Source: Viola odorata (Eukaryota; Streptophyta; Magnoliopsida; Malpighiales; Violaceae). Taken from it: 64,000 nt of DNA. Positions 14,137 to 25,700 of the stretch are shown here, in pieces. The notes beneath the pieces were generated by a model that made no database searches, was not told where the DNA came from, and saw only the letters and a list, made by a program, of their open reading frames with translations. A program made the position numbers and the translations under genes. Where the stretch lies: the NCBI GenBank assembly GCA_963691705.1, contig OY829542.1, positions 38,364,579 to 38,428,578 on the forward strand, read 5' to 3'. Each line of letters opens with the position of its first letter. Position 1 is the stretch's first letter.

Positions 14137-15321
14137 ATGGGAGAGCAGCAGATAGGGTTATTGAAAATGACAGTTGTCCAAGGAAAAAAATTGGCCATCA
14201 GGGATTTCAAGACCAGTGATCCTTATGTTGTTCTCAAGCTCCCCAATCAGGTAATGATATTTCTTTGTTCTTTTCTTTTTTCCATCTGATATTATTAGGT
14301 TTGTCAATTTATAGGATTTTATTCTTTTGGCTAATGATACTAGATTAAAGTCAAAAGCTTTAGTGAGAATGAAACAACCAAAAGTGACAGTTCTCTGCCT
14401 GCATTTAAGTATGATCAAGCAGATTAAGATTGAGCAGTGACAACCTGATACTATCTATCTTGTCTCTTTTTGTATTTCCAGACTGCAAAGACAAAGGTTA
14501 TTAATAGCTGCCTTAATCCTGTTTGGAATGAAGAGCTTACTTTCTCCCTCACTGAACCTGCTGGAACTCTTAATTTGGTATGTTTTGATTCTCTCCAATT
14601 CTTGAAAGTTAGTGCTGCTATTACCTTAAGAGATCCTTGTTCCTTGTTGGGTTTTTTCAAAATGATTTGAGGAGTCCAACAGGTTGCTTAACCTATTTCA
14701 GTGGCCTGTTTTTCGGTTTTCCTCTTTATGTTGATTCCAAAATATTTACGGTTAGACATAAGAAAGTACAAGAACATATGCTTTTCAATTTGTAGGGGAA
14801 CTACATACATTCTTCCTATGTTAAGAGAAAATTTATGATACATTAGGACGAGCGACAATTGTGCCAGTGTTGCCCGCTGTCAGTTGAATTAGCTAGTATA
14901 TAGTTAAATTTGTTCAGTGTGCTCTAGTAGTTTCTTGCTGAGCTCGTTGGCGATTGTATGACTTGCCGAGTGGTTCTATAGTTTCTGCGACCCGTGACAT
15001 TATATCAGATTCTCCTTTCTGCAGGAAGTATTTGATAAAGACCGGTTCAAGAAGGATGATAAGATGGGCAATGCGTTCCTTAACCTTCAACCCATTGCCT
15101 CTGCTGCTAGATTGAAACGGTTTGCAAAGGTCACTTCAGGTGAGACAATATTGAGGAAAGTTGTCCCTGACAGCAGTAATTGTTTGGCAAGAGAGAGCTC
15201 AATTTGTTATGTAGATGGTGAGGTGGTGCAAAGCGTATGGTTGAGGCTTTGCGCGGTTGAATCTGGCGAAATAGAGCTCAAGATCAAACTAACCGATCCT
15301 CCTGTTTCTCCTTCAAGGTAG
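14137..15321 (+). CDS. CAR: C2-domain ABA-related (CAR-like) protein
   Basis: Three exons (14137-14250, 14482-14577, 15025-15321) join into 507 nt coding 168 residues, the usual size of plant single-C2 CAR proteins. These proteins bind phospholipids in a Ca2+-dependent way and recruit ABA receptors to the plasma membrane. A single C2 domain begins almost at the N-terminus (GLLKMTVVQGKKL at residues 7-19), with the first Ca-loop in IRDFKTSDPYVV and the second in FDKDRFKKDD. Between the last strands lies the extra segment typical of the family (SICYVDGEVVQSVWLRL). The start is the first ATG after the 5'-UTR intron and is followed directly by the family's N-terminal motif. Introns have GT-AG ends and the frame is intact. 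Its neighbour PDS5 lies upstream on the same strand. An ARF-GAP-derived C2 protein is the main alternative name. Confidence 0.9.
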
Positions 15322-15727
15322 TTCGAAACTTATGGTTGCCCTAGGAATAATTATTCGCAGCGAAGGAAGGAAATATGTTCGTAGTCTATTCTTCCCGAGT
15401 AAGCAGTTTGGATGTGTTATAAAGTGTGTTCTCAATGTAGCGTAGCTTAGAGGATCAAAATCAGTAAGAATCTAGGGTAACTCCTTTGTGTTTTTTTGGG
15501 TGTGATATGTATGCAACTGATGATAATGTTATAGCCTTCTCCTGCAAAATGAACAACTTCATTTTCTAACTTTGGAGTTTCTATTAATCTGTACGTATAA
15601 TGTATTCGTATTCGCATTCCATATTCGATGTAGTTGGGTTGGTCTTTCATTATCCAGCATGTTTGCAAGGAATTGCAGAAGGCATAATGGTGTGGCCAAC
15701 ACAGACATTACTTCTTGCTTGAGTTAC

Positions 15728-16636
15728 TGATATGATCATGACCGAGGACGTGACTTCCAGAACATCAACCGACGCCTAAACCGACAGTGAGCACACAACA
15801 AGCGGTGAGACCCTGTTTGATCAAGGGTCGATAACTAGAAGTCGGGCCAAGAAGCTAGCACTTTGGATCGAGTCGGAAATGAGAAAGCCTGTGTTCAGAA
15901 CCAAGGAAAAGACCTTAACGGTCATTGCATATTACCGGGATCCTGACCTATCGGGAACATGGAAGCAAACGGTATCTGGTACATGCCAATTGACGGAAGC
16001 ACATCAACTCCAAGTCCTACCGACAACCACCCGGAAGTCTTCCGGAAAACGTGATGGTTACTAGGGTGGAAAGCTATCGGAAGGGAAGAATCACACGGAA
16101 TTCTTCTATTTTGGATATTTTAATCATGGGCCTACTCGACCCACTTTGCGGTAGTTATGTGCCTGAACAACCCAATCACTATTTTGTTCTCAACTTGTAT
16201 ATATTCTAGACTTAAACATTTTAGTCATTAGTTTAGATTGAGCGAAGATTGTTGAGTGAGAATACTCCTCCCATTTTCACCCTAAGCTCTCCACTTTCTT
16301 TAAGAAAGCTAGTTTGAGTTGAGAGTACTTCTTACTAAGCTTTCTTTGAGAAATCTATTTGTAATCTGTGTATGTTAACATTCCAAGTAATTCAAGTTCA
16401 AGTTTGTTTCAACCATCAACACCGTGCTCAAGTTTCTGTTCCATTCAATTCCATCAATTCGGTAACATCTAGTTTCTTGTGTTCATTTATTTTCATTCCG
16501 CTGAAATATATTTTTCGTCTAGTTCTTGATTGGGTTAAAATTCCCATTGTGTAATTGTGTGTTTAAACTCTAAGCTAGATCATTGCTCCATCATACCATC
16601 CGACTGGAATTTCGATTACTAGCCGTGATCGTATCA
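15728..16636. mobile_element. Solo LTR with 5-bp target duplication
   Basis: A 909-bp unit starts TGATATGATCA and ends TGATCGTATCA, nearly matching inverted termini of TG...CA type. GTTAC flanks both sides (15723-15727 and 16637-16641). It has a TATA-like TGTATATATT near 16195 and no internal coding region. This is the expected product of recombination between two LTRs. It lies about 400 bp after the stop of the C2-domain gene. The family is not certain; its CGTATCA end resembles the LTR remnant at 20964. Confidence 0.85.
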
Positions 16637-16641
16637 GTTAC

Positions 16642-16955
16642 CAAATCCAGGCAAAGTGTGTATGCTGAATGGAAACGTTTAAGTTTTGTTTTTACTTCAG
16701 AATTCTTTTAAGCTAAGAATTGTGTAAAATATTGCTGGAATTTCTAAAGTGGGATGTTGTGTTATGATGGGTGTAAAAGATTGTACAAGGAGGTGATCTA
16801 TTTTTATGATTGTATTTAAACAATGCCATATCATTTAATTAAAATAGACGACTTATAATAGTTTTTTTTTAACGAAATGGCTAATCAATTATATCCTAAC
16901 ACGACGAGGGACAAATGAGCCAATCCTATCGCCATTAATAAAATGCATCTACAAC
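16642..16955. other. Spacer with no recognisable gene
   Basis: AT-rich sequence between the solo LTR and the LINE remnant. I see nothing I can name. Confidence 0.4.
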
Positions 16956-17560
16956 TGATAAAGTGAAAAGGTGAGGTTTGCCAACCCATCTACAACTGAG
17001 TTGGCTTCCCGGTAAATATGACAGAGGGTAACATCCCAATCGACAAGTTCCTAAAGTAGCTTGATACGTTGAACCAAATCTAAGTTAGCCACAAGAGCTA
17101 AGCAAGCTTGATGAATCGCATGAATAACACAGATTATTCGTTTGAACCTGAATTTTGTGACACCCTTTTTTTCAAGCTTCTTGTAACCCAAGAAGAATAC
17201 CCCAAAGCTCCGCACAATATGCATTGCATTGCCCAATGTAGGAAGAGAATCTCCCTAAGCAACGACCAAAAGTGTCTCAGAAACAACCCCGTATTGCCCC
17301 TGTATTTGAGGAGCGCTTAAATGCTTCACACCACGTCGTTGCCTGCAGCATCCCATCCAACCATGACATCCTCAATACGAGGGGCTGACTGATGAAAGGA
17401 GAGGCATGCATCACTTGCGTACAAAGCAACCTAGATTGCACTACAGAGCAATGCTTCTTTGGAACTCAAAGGGATAATGTGATCTGATAACCTATTAAGA
17501 ACGACCCTACCCATGTTCAGGGAGATAGTTCACTCTTAAGGCACAAAACTCCCCAGGCTT
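16956..17560 (-). pseudogene. LINE (non-LTR retrotransposon) C-terminal RNase H remnant
   Basis: Read on the minus strand, the sequence codes an RNase H-like tail of a plant LINE. The most telling part is CHIYREANSVVDGLANL at about 17030-16980, which matches the H..REaN..aD.LA signature of this domain. Upstream, NAMHIVRSFGVFFLGYKKLE and ALVANLDLVQRIKLL run toward 17236. Stop codons and frame changes interrupt it, so it is a 5'-truncated, dead copy. No poly-A tail or target duplication could be fixed. Confidence 0.65.
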
Positions 17561-17599
17561 ATATCCAGATAAAGAGTACAGTTAAGGGTGAAATGGTCA

Positions 17600-18080
17600 C
17601 CATGGGTCATGATCACTAACGAAGAACGGTTGTATTATGTCATACGTTCGATAATCAGGAACGACATAAGAGAAACAGTCATATCTTCATATCACACAAA
17701 ATATCTACAAAGATCCCTCGAATTAAAGAAGGGATTTGCTCGATCAAATAAGGTAAAGTTTTTGTTATATCATTCACCTAATAATTCAGGATCAAACTTA
17801 TTAATGAGAATATATCCTTCCTACATAAAAAGATTCTACGATCACTATAAATATCAAGCATACACTATCAAGGTATGCACGCATACAAAATTCTAGCCAT
17901 CCATATACTCGAATATTCATACACTAACTTGATCGTTAGAGTCTTTTTGCTAGGACAACCCTCGACGCTTTGCCGGTATTTCAGCGACCAAGCTACAAGC
18001 CATTCCGATCGTCTCTTGCTCATATCGGTGATTGATCGGATGTCAAATCTGTCAAATATAAAATGATGTCAACTTAACAC
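17600..18080 (+). mobile_element. Probable LTR fragment of a Tat-type element
   Basis: The order of motifs resembles the end of Tat-lineage LTRs: a TATA box (CTATAAATATC near 17845), then GATCGTTAGAGTCTTTTTGC near 17930, comparable with the CATCGGAGTG...GCAGGT block of the LTRs at 31170 and 62520. Ends are not defined and no coding region is attached. A weak call based on motif order. Confidence 0.35.
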
Positions 18081-18099
18081 TGTATGATAGAATATATTG

Positions 18100-19240
18100 T
18101 AATAAGTGATAAGAGGTTCGCTCCTCACGGAGCAATGGTAAAATTTAAGTTTCCAATTATTACCAATCGTAACAAAACGAATAAATAAAGGGGGGGGGGG
18201 TTGTCAAGTTATAAATGAGTAAAGACAAAATTGCAATTGATGATAAAGATTCACAGTAAAGACTTCTCAAGGTTATGATTCACAACTATTGATCATTGAT
18301 GCAAAAATATTCAAAACTATTTTTGTGTGGAGGTTATAGAAATCAGGTTCACTTTGACTTCCTACTACCCTTCTATATCAAGTTTCTTAAAGAAATATCT
18401 CTATTAAGAACCCTAATTGCCTAGCAATCCTAAGGTTCACTTATAGGATTTAACTAGTTGACTTATAAAAACAGAGAGAGACTTCCCTTGGCCAAAGGAA
18501 CAATCCACTTGTCACTTTAAGCCAAATTATTTTCTTTCTCTAGTCTCAAAGAACAAATCCTATGCCAATTTCGATCTAGTTGTTTACTATATCCTTTTAA
18601 CTATATAGATCCAAAGTTATTAGGAATAAGCATTCATTCAAGCTAAAACCTAGGCCGACCGAACCACAATTTTAACAAGAACAAAATTGCAGATATTATT
18701 AAAATCGATTTGATATCACAATAATAGGAATCATAAACCTCAATGCCTTGACTAGGAATAAATTGCTTAGCTAAAAATTGACATAACAATGGAAAACAAG
18801 AAATTCAATTTCATTAATGAAATCTCCTCGTTTCAAGGAAGAAGAGAAGAACAAGAAGAAAGAATAACGTTTAAAACTAAAATTCTCCCAAAATTAAAAG
18901 ATAAAAAGATGGATCCTAAACACTGAAACAAAAGAAGATTAAGTAGTCTTCTTTTCCTTGTTTTATCTCTAAAAACTAATAATCCACCATAAATTAAAAA
19001 AAAAGGTTTTTGTCTCTTATTCCTCATAGATTTTTACAATTGATAATACCAACAGATAATCATCTTCAGGCATCATGTAAGAGACAGTTGGCACACTTTA
19101 TCTTCACTTCACGATCCGAGCCTATCTCGTGGCCTGCTAGTTATGCTATTATCATCCTTGGGCAAATTAGGACTGCTACTCACTCTTCCCTTGGTCTAGG
19201 GAAGAGACCTGTTTCTACATAATTGGCCTTTGATCACCAC
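18100..19240 (-). mobile_element. Probable 3' LTR of an Athila-like element (F)
   Basis: On the minus strand this region follows the 3' untranslated part of an Athila-like element and has the long AT-rich layout of such LTRs. The exact TG/CA ends could not be fixed. A poly-G run lies at about 18191-18200. Assignment rests on position next to the F coding remnant at 20746. Confidence 0.4.
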
Positions 19241-20745
19241 TTGATCCATTTTGCTCCATTTTCTGGGTTTTTTTGCTTCTTTCTTTCTCTGTTGTTTTCT
19301 TAGCCTTGTTTCTACAAAAAAGAGAGAAATATGCCCAAATTAGCAGTATCATAATCTCAAATATAAGCAAAACAGACGGTAAATATATACAAAATAAGCA
19401 CACAATCAAATACCCCACACTGCTCTAATGCTTGCCCTCAAGTATTTTTCAAAATAAAACAAATAAGAAATCACTAGGCTCACCACATGAATTACGTAAA
19501 CACTTCAACTCCCAAATCCATGTTAGACAATCAAGGATTAACATCCAAATAGTGCAATGATTTATCAAAGAAAAAAAAATAGTGCAATGATAACTAGCTT
19601 TGCATTCAAGAAAATAATCGAAGGAACAAATCATTTTATTACATTTTATTAGGTCCTCCCATTAATCTCTGACCATATATAGCTACTGACTCTCAAGCAT
19701 TTACTTAAGAAATTTCAAGTAAAACTAATTAGAATGCATCTCATAATCATAACAAGGCTTACCATTCTGCTTTTTCATTTGACCTATAGCCCTGCCATTG
19801 TTTTTTATTTATTTTTCCTTTACATTGAACAATTTCACAAAGTTTTTGCTTTTGTTCTTTTGGGCACAACAACACCCAAAACTTTTCATTCCTTTTTCTT
19901 GTTTCTTTACAAAATTTCTTTCTTTTTTCAACATTTATAAACAAGTTAAATATGCATGCCACGCACACCACCATGGTACTAGTTTCGCCCTTTAAGGGGT
20001 TAGTACACTATCGACAACCAAAAAATTATGGGGGTGAGGATGCCAAACCATTCACGCCTTCTGGAAAGAGGAATGATGGTGAAAAATATCACAAGCAATC
20101 ATACACATTTATAGGAAATTACTCTCATGCATTGCTGAAATAAAGATTAGACAACCCTATATGGTCAGAGAGGTCAGTTTATATCTTTGTCAAGGCAAAA
20201 GAATTTTTTTTTGTTGTTCCTTCAATCTTTTTCTCAAACTCCAAGCTAAATTATCGTGAAACTATAGGGATAATCAAGATATATAAAAATATTAGGATTT
20301 ATGTCTTATAAGCATTGATCATGTTACACTCATTCGGTTCCTCTAATACTAAAGCATGGATTTGGGCAGCCAAGTGTCAAATGTATTTCCAGGGATGAGG
20401 CAAATGATCAAATGCGAAATGAGTTGTGATTTGGAAGGAAAAAAAATAAACATATACACAATCATGCAGAGCTAACTTAGAAACACACAAAGAAAGAGAA
20501 ACAAAAATCATGTAGAAATTTAAAAATTTAAGATAAAAACTAATTAACAATGCAAAAACTTAAAACATGAAAAAAATAAAACATTGTCATAATACATATT
20601 CATAAAAATCACTTAATGGACACATTGTTCTCAATGTGTGAGTTCGGAAAAATGAAAGAGGAATTAACACAAATCATGCAAAATGAAAAAGAAGTTGAAA
20701 ACTGAAAGTAAAATAGAAAAATAAAAATAAAACCGAGGGGTGTTC
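19241..20745 (-). other. 3' untranslated region of Athila-like element F
   Basis: Non-coding sequence on the minus strand between the end of the F accessory ORF and its LTR. It contains GCAAGCATTAGAGCAGTGTG near 19430-19410, a motif style I associate with plant Athila-type 3' regions. Poly-A and poly-T rich stretches are frequent. No ORF here is convincing. Confidence 0.45.
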
Positions 20746-20966
20746 AAGCAGTAGGGGTAGATGGTGATGGATAAGCTCTACCCAACTTCTCTATTTGCTT
20801 TTTGTTTAGCTCATTGGTGACTTTCTGCTCTTCTAGTAGCTTTTTCAAAAGGTCATTCTGCTCCTCCTATTTCTATAGCAGACCATTCATTATTTCTTCT
20901 TAATTCCTTGGCCTTGGAACTTGATCTTATTCTAGAGCCAGCCTTTGGCCAAGGGATCGTATCAAG

Positions 20967-20979
20967 TGGTAGCGGAGAC
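20967..20979 (+). other. Primer-binding site of element E
   Basis: TGGTAGCGGAGAC begins two bases after the LTR end ATCA. It resembles the TGGTATCAGAGC primer site complementary to initiator tRNA-Met, with changes. Confidence 0.45.
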
Positions 20980-21798
20980 AATTTGCTTGAGTTTTCCCAC
21001 ATTTTTGAATATTTGTAATTGTTCAAGATCGAAATGAAATCTATGGTTGAAAACCTCTAATCTTGTGTTGTTTATTATTGTCTTGAGTTTGTTGAACAAG
21101 TATGTCTAAGAAATTAAGCCAGTTGAACAACAAATTTGAGAATTACCATTTTTCTAGATTTTTGGTGTTCTTGGTGTTCTTGAACATCTTCATATCTGTC
21201 CAATTATTTGAACCCGCCCAGAAAATTCTGAAGTTCGGTATCAAAAAACTTCAAGTTGTGTGTAGAAATCTTTGTTCTTGAGTCGTCCGAAAATTTTATG
21301 GAATTCTTATACATTTTGGCCAAAATAGAAAGTTGCGCAACTTTCATCCTAGAAAAGTGCAGCCTGTGTTATTGGTCTATTTATAGTGTGTTCCAGCCAC
21401 AATTTGCCTTTATATCCTCATGAAAGTTGTAGTTCTATGCCTTAAGAATATCCCTATTTAATTTCGTGATTTTTAGCCATCATTGTCTATTTGTTTTTAA
21501 GTGTCGAAGCTATAGGCCTGTCCAAGAACAACTCCATCAAACACAACTTTTCATTATTTGTCAACCAAATTTTCTTCTTCTTTCTTAGTTGTATTTGTTG
21601 TGCTAAGTCTCATAATCATGTTCTCTTGTTGTTAAGTCTTACGATTGTTATTTAAGACGAAAGGGTTGATAAATAGTGACCTTACGAATTGAGATTGTGT
21701 GAGCAATTTTGAGAGAGCTAAACACGAGAGACACACGTGAGGGAGTGCTTGTTCAACTAACACCTATTAATATCTAGCTTGTTAATGTTGCATGAACA

Positions 21799-23343
21799 AT
21801 GTCACAAGAGTGTGATAGTGAATGGGGTAACCAAGAAGTGTGTGATGATGAGGGTAGCTACCAAGACGGTGGTGATGATAGATATGAATCCTATGGGGAG
21901 GTTAGCCACCACCCCATTGATGATGATGACTACCAACCATCTAGTGTTGAATATAATGGTTTATATGGTGTCACTAGCAACCATTCCAATGATCATGATG
22001 GTTACCAACCATCTATTGTAGATGATTATGGCTCCTATGGTGACGATACCAACCGTTTCAATGAAGATGATGGCTACCAACCACCTAGTGTTGAGGATTA
22101 TAATTCCTATGGTGTCACTAGCAACCATTCCAATAGTGATGATCGCTCATCTTATGCATGTGATGGTTACCAATTTCATGGTAATGGAGCATATGAATCT
22201 TATGGCGAAGATGACTACAGACATAGTATTATTGGTGCGGATGAATACCAAGAACAAGATGACGAAGGTTGTAGTGGGTATGAAGACTACGAAGAGCCTC
22301 AAACCCCTCATGCCTCAAGCTATGGCCTAGGTTCCGATTCTGATCAAAGCCTTGGTCATGGCCCCAATTCTAGAAGACCCGTCCTCCACACAAACACGCA
22401 AGTCCGAAACAATCATGATAGAACCCAAGGCCGAGCACCTACAACTTCTCCTCCTCACTCAAGCTATGGCCTCGGTTCCTCGAGGCAAAGCCTTGGCCAT
22501 GACCCCTCTACTAGTGCTCCGTCTCCCCCTTCTTAACAAATGACTATTCCAAGGCACCTTCAACCATTCCAACGGCCCCAAAGAAACCAAAAGTCTTCTT
22601 CCCTAACTCCTTTTGAGCGCAAGCCATGCTTGGAACACCACACACCAACTCAATAGGAATTAAAGGCCATGTTCCAAGCGTGGTGGATTGGGCAAGGCAA
22701 GTCGGTTGATGATCTTCCATCTTCGCTAAAATCTAACAATGACCATGCAGATGGGAATTTGAGTGGAGAGATAGGGGAGGAGAGTGTCCTTAATAATTAT
22801 GTTGAGAATGAGATGATTAAGTACCCTATGAGTAAGATGAATGAAGAGAAAATGGAGATTGATGGCAATCAAACACTTGGGAATGAGTTGGGTGAGTACC
22901 ACTAAACACTTGGGAATGAGTTAGTTGAGTGCCACGAAACACTTGGGAGTGAATCAAGTAAACATGTGGGGCTAGATGTGTTTGATGTATTTGTCAACCC
23001 GTTGTTTAAGTTTGGGAGGGTTACATTGGGGAGTGAAAAGAGTAAGCGTGCTATCGAAAGTGAATGTAACCATACCTTTGGGAGTGAGTCGGGTGATCAC
23101 ATTGAGCCAAATATCTTTCAAGGATTTGTCAACTCTTTGTTTGAACTTGGAGATATTACTTGGGAGAGTGAAAAGAGTGGGGAAAGGGATAGAGACAATA
23201 CTTTGTATTCTAACATGGATGACCCTTTCTTTTCTATGTTTAAATCTCATTTGCAGAAATTGTCTATGGGTTTAGTCAAGGATTTTGGTTCTTATGAGGA
23301 TCCTTTCCTTTGCTACATCCTTACCAACATCGTGAACTTCTAG
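21799..23343 (+). pseudogene. Repeat-rich acidic protein of element E, three in-frame stops
   Basis: One reading frame of about 515 codons starts at an ATG (21799) and is interrupted by in-frame stops at about 22534, 22654 and 22903, ending at 23341-23343. The N-terminal 245 residues are Asp/Tyr/Ser-rich and hold three imperfect 24-residue repeats (YQPSSVEYNGLYGVTSNHSN, YQPSIVDDYGSYGDDTN, YQPPSVEDYNSYGVTSNHSN). The C-terminal part has two copies of a roughly 40-residue unit (VFVNPLFKFGRVTLGSEKSK, GFVNSLFELGDITWESEKSG). I recognise no gag, zinc knuckle or enzyme motif. Just beyond, DSRTNPFEGKGDN reads into the polypurine tract, as at the end of some Ty3/gypsy polyproteins. The protein may be a diverged gag or a captured gene; its function is unknown. 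Confidence 0.55.
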
Positions 23344-23443
23344 TGATGTGCCCCTTGCAAAGAATGTTGAGTTATGTGCGCCCAAGCCAAGACCACAAAT
23401 TTAAAGCAATGGATTCGAGGACGAATCCTTTCGAAGGGAAAGG

Positions 23444-24090
23444 TGATAATGTGATCACACATGGCTTCACTTTGGCAATGAATGAGCACACATTTGGAGG
23501 CCGAGAGACATGTTCCTTCTGTTTCTGGTGTCATGATGCCAAGGACAGTTTCGATGGCCAAGAAGAGTGGTCTTCAAGGGTTTTTCACTTAGTATAAATA
23601 ACCCTCTTCTTCCCTTTTCTTTCTTAGTTTTTGATGAGTATTTATTACTTGAGTTAGAGAGCACTCCTCCTTATAAACACCTTAAAATCTCCTTGTAAGG
23701 GTCAAGCTTAGTAGGCTCCTTGATTCATTACAAGTAAAACCTCTTACCTTCAATCTTTTAATTACTTGTTCTTGTTGCAATTGAATAGAACATTGGGATT
23801 ATTGAGTTTATTGAATGTTATGGATTCCTATGGATGAATGATTGATTATAAGTTTATTTGAATACTTGTCTATTGATTTGATCAATTCTAATTGAATTTC
23901 TATCCGCAAATCTTTCTTTAATTTCTAGATTTTTTGTTCATCTTCATTCTCTAAAATTCCGCTGTGATTTTCCCTAATTCTATATCTGATTCTTGTGTTT
24001 ATTGTTTATAATTGATCGGGCTTTGTCAGGTAACTCAAGATAGATCTATTGACACGATCCGACTCATTAAAATGAGGCCAGATTGCATCA
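23444..24090 (+). mobile_element. 3' LTR of element E
   Basis: A 647-bp LTR begins TGATAATGTGATCACAC right after the polypurine tract and ends GATTGCATCA. It has a TATA box (AGTATAAATAACC near 23592). The right flank resumes the minus-strand F ORF at once, which fixes the right border. Confidence 0.65.
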
Positions 24091-25440
24091 ATGAGCAATG
24101 ACAGATCCCATGAGCATAGAAGTTTTACTAGCTTTCATTTGACTAGCAACCTAATAGCCTAGATTCAATTTATGTTCATTATGCATACACCATAAAATGA
24201 AAATTTCTTATTTAGACACTAGAATTCTAAGAGTAGGATATTTTAAAGCACGAGATTTAGCATTACTCTCATAAAAAATGGCAGAGGGGTTTCTAGTCAA
24301 CTTTTGATAAGCATCATCTTTCACAAAAATAGCAGTAGAAGGATAATCAACATAAGCATTAAGATACCATCTAGAATTGAGTTCATCAGTAGGAAAATAA
24401 CCAAGCATGGCATTAAATTCATCTAAAGTTAAATGTGAATATTTATTTTTTAATATGAAATTCATAGTGTTCTTAGCTCCTAGGTTCAAACTTCATTTTC
24501 CTTTCTTTTTAGTAGAATTAAACCAGAAAGTTGTATAAAACTCTAAGCATAATTCTAATTAGCATGGATGATCAAGAAAGAAAATGGGTGACCAATGTAT
24601 GTTTTTGACCAAATTCCTAACCCTGTCACTTAATCTTAAGTTATAAAGAAACTCAAAATCAAGTTTAGCACAAGCAGGAGTAGTAGACTTATGCTTAATG
24701 ACTAATTTTTCAATTTGTTCAAGGTTATCGAAATGTAACCAACCATTAAGATGCTCAATATTAGGAGTTACTTGAGAAATAGATTTGTGAGTCTTTGCCC
24801 TGGTTTTGGTTTTGATGCTTCCTTTCTGCTCCATCTCTACTATTTTTTCTCTGCTTGAAGGTTCAAATATAAGGAGTTGTTCATTATTTGTGGGGCGATG
24901 GGGATTTTTCTTATCTTTCTTTGTTGCTGTCTTGTTTGCTAGTATCTTCTTTCTCTTCTTCTTTAGAGGAGACTCCTTCTACCCCCTCCTCATATGCTGC
25001 CATCATCTCTTCTTCTTGTCCCTCTTCTTCAACTGGCTTTGTTACCTTCCTCTTCTACTTCCCTGCAGCTTCCTATATAGGCCTTTTTTCTTGCCTTTTC
25101 TTTGTTTTCCTCTCTTGCATATGATCCACTATTATTTCCACTGATTTCTTCCCCTTCATCAAGAGAGATAGTGGCACATTTTTCGGGTTTGATTCTGAAT
25201 GTATCTCCTAGACTTCTTTGTGATTAGATTGGATCGCTGACAGTGTCAAAGTCCCTAGAGTTGCTGGAGGCATGAGAGAGTTGTGACTTTCCCTTTTACC
25301 TTAGGATAAGTTCACTAGACCCGTTGGCTTCTGTGTCATCATCGTCTTCGCGATCCCCATCAAAGCTCAACCCCTCTATTTCCTGCAATTTTTCTTCTTT
25401 CTCAGCAGAAACCGTGGTTGCTGAAGTTCACTAGTTATCT

Positions 25441-25700
25441 TGAAATTTTGAATGGTATCCTATTGATTTTGGTGTAAATCATTCGATTATTGTAGGGAAC
25501 TGCTTTAGAGAGGTAGGGGGCATGAAGGAGGAGATTAAGAATGATTGTGGCAGAAATTGGAGCAGTCAGATTCTTGGCAATTTTCTTGACCAAGACTGGA
25601 CACACGCATGTCTCTTGACCAAGATAGATTCGCTTGGCCAATCCATCACCTCAAGAAATCTACGGAGTAGACAACGGATTTGAGGCGCTGGCAGATGATT
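25441..25700. other. Unresolved junction between elements F and D
   Basis: A minus-strand reading at 25641-25435 is open for 68 codons, but I cannot assign it. The repeated TTGACCAAGA-type words here recur in element D, so part of it may be the outer end of the D LTR. The exact insertion border is not visible. Confidence 0.3.

Larger units (their letters stand above)
20941..24090 (+). mobile_element. Non-autonomous LTR retrotransposon E (5' LTR mostly lost)
   Basis: The left end keeps only an LTR tail (ATCGTATCA, ending 20964) followed by a primer-site-like sequence. An internal region of about 2.5 kb, a polypurine tract (GAAGGGAAAGG at 23433-23443) and a full 647-bp 3' LTR follow. No protease, reverse transcriptase or integrase is present, so it would depend on another element. 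It sits inside the minus-strand accessory ORF of element F. No target duplication is visible because the left LTR is missing. Confidence 0.6.
20746..25440 (-). pseudogene. Athila-type accessory ORF of element F, split by element E
   Basis: The gene reads right to left. A Glu/Lys-rich N-terminal part covers about 25440-24840. Then come EHLNGWLHFDNLEQIEKLVI and FLYNLRLSDRVRNLVKNIHW (24760-24600) and YSHLTLDEFNAMLGYF (24430-24380), followed by GSVIAH near 24105, where it is cut. A coiled-coil tail, LLKKLLEEQKVTNELNKKQI, resumes left of element E and ends at a stop near 20746. This layout resembles the plant retrotransposon 'ATHILA ORF' and 'plant transposon protein' families. Several stops and frameshifts are present, and the middle of the gene is missing, so a deletion accompanied or followed the E insertion. 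The function of such proteins is unknown. Confidence 0.5.

Noticed and set aside
17108..17320. Plus-strand ORF at 17108-17320
   Set aside because: The minus strand carries a recognisable LINE RNase H motif across the same bases.
24806..25144. A plus-strand ORF rich in Phe and Leu that looks like a membrane protein
   Set aside because: It is the reverse of a Glu/Lys-rich coding stretch on the minus strand; GAA/AAG-type codons read as Phe/Leu-type codons in reverse.
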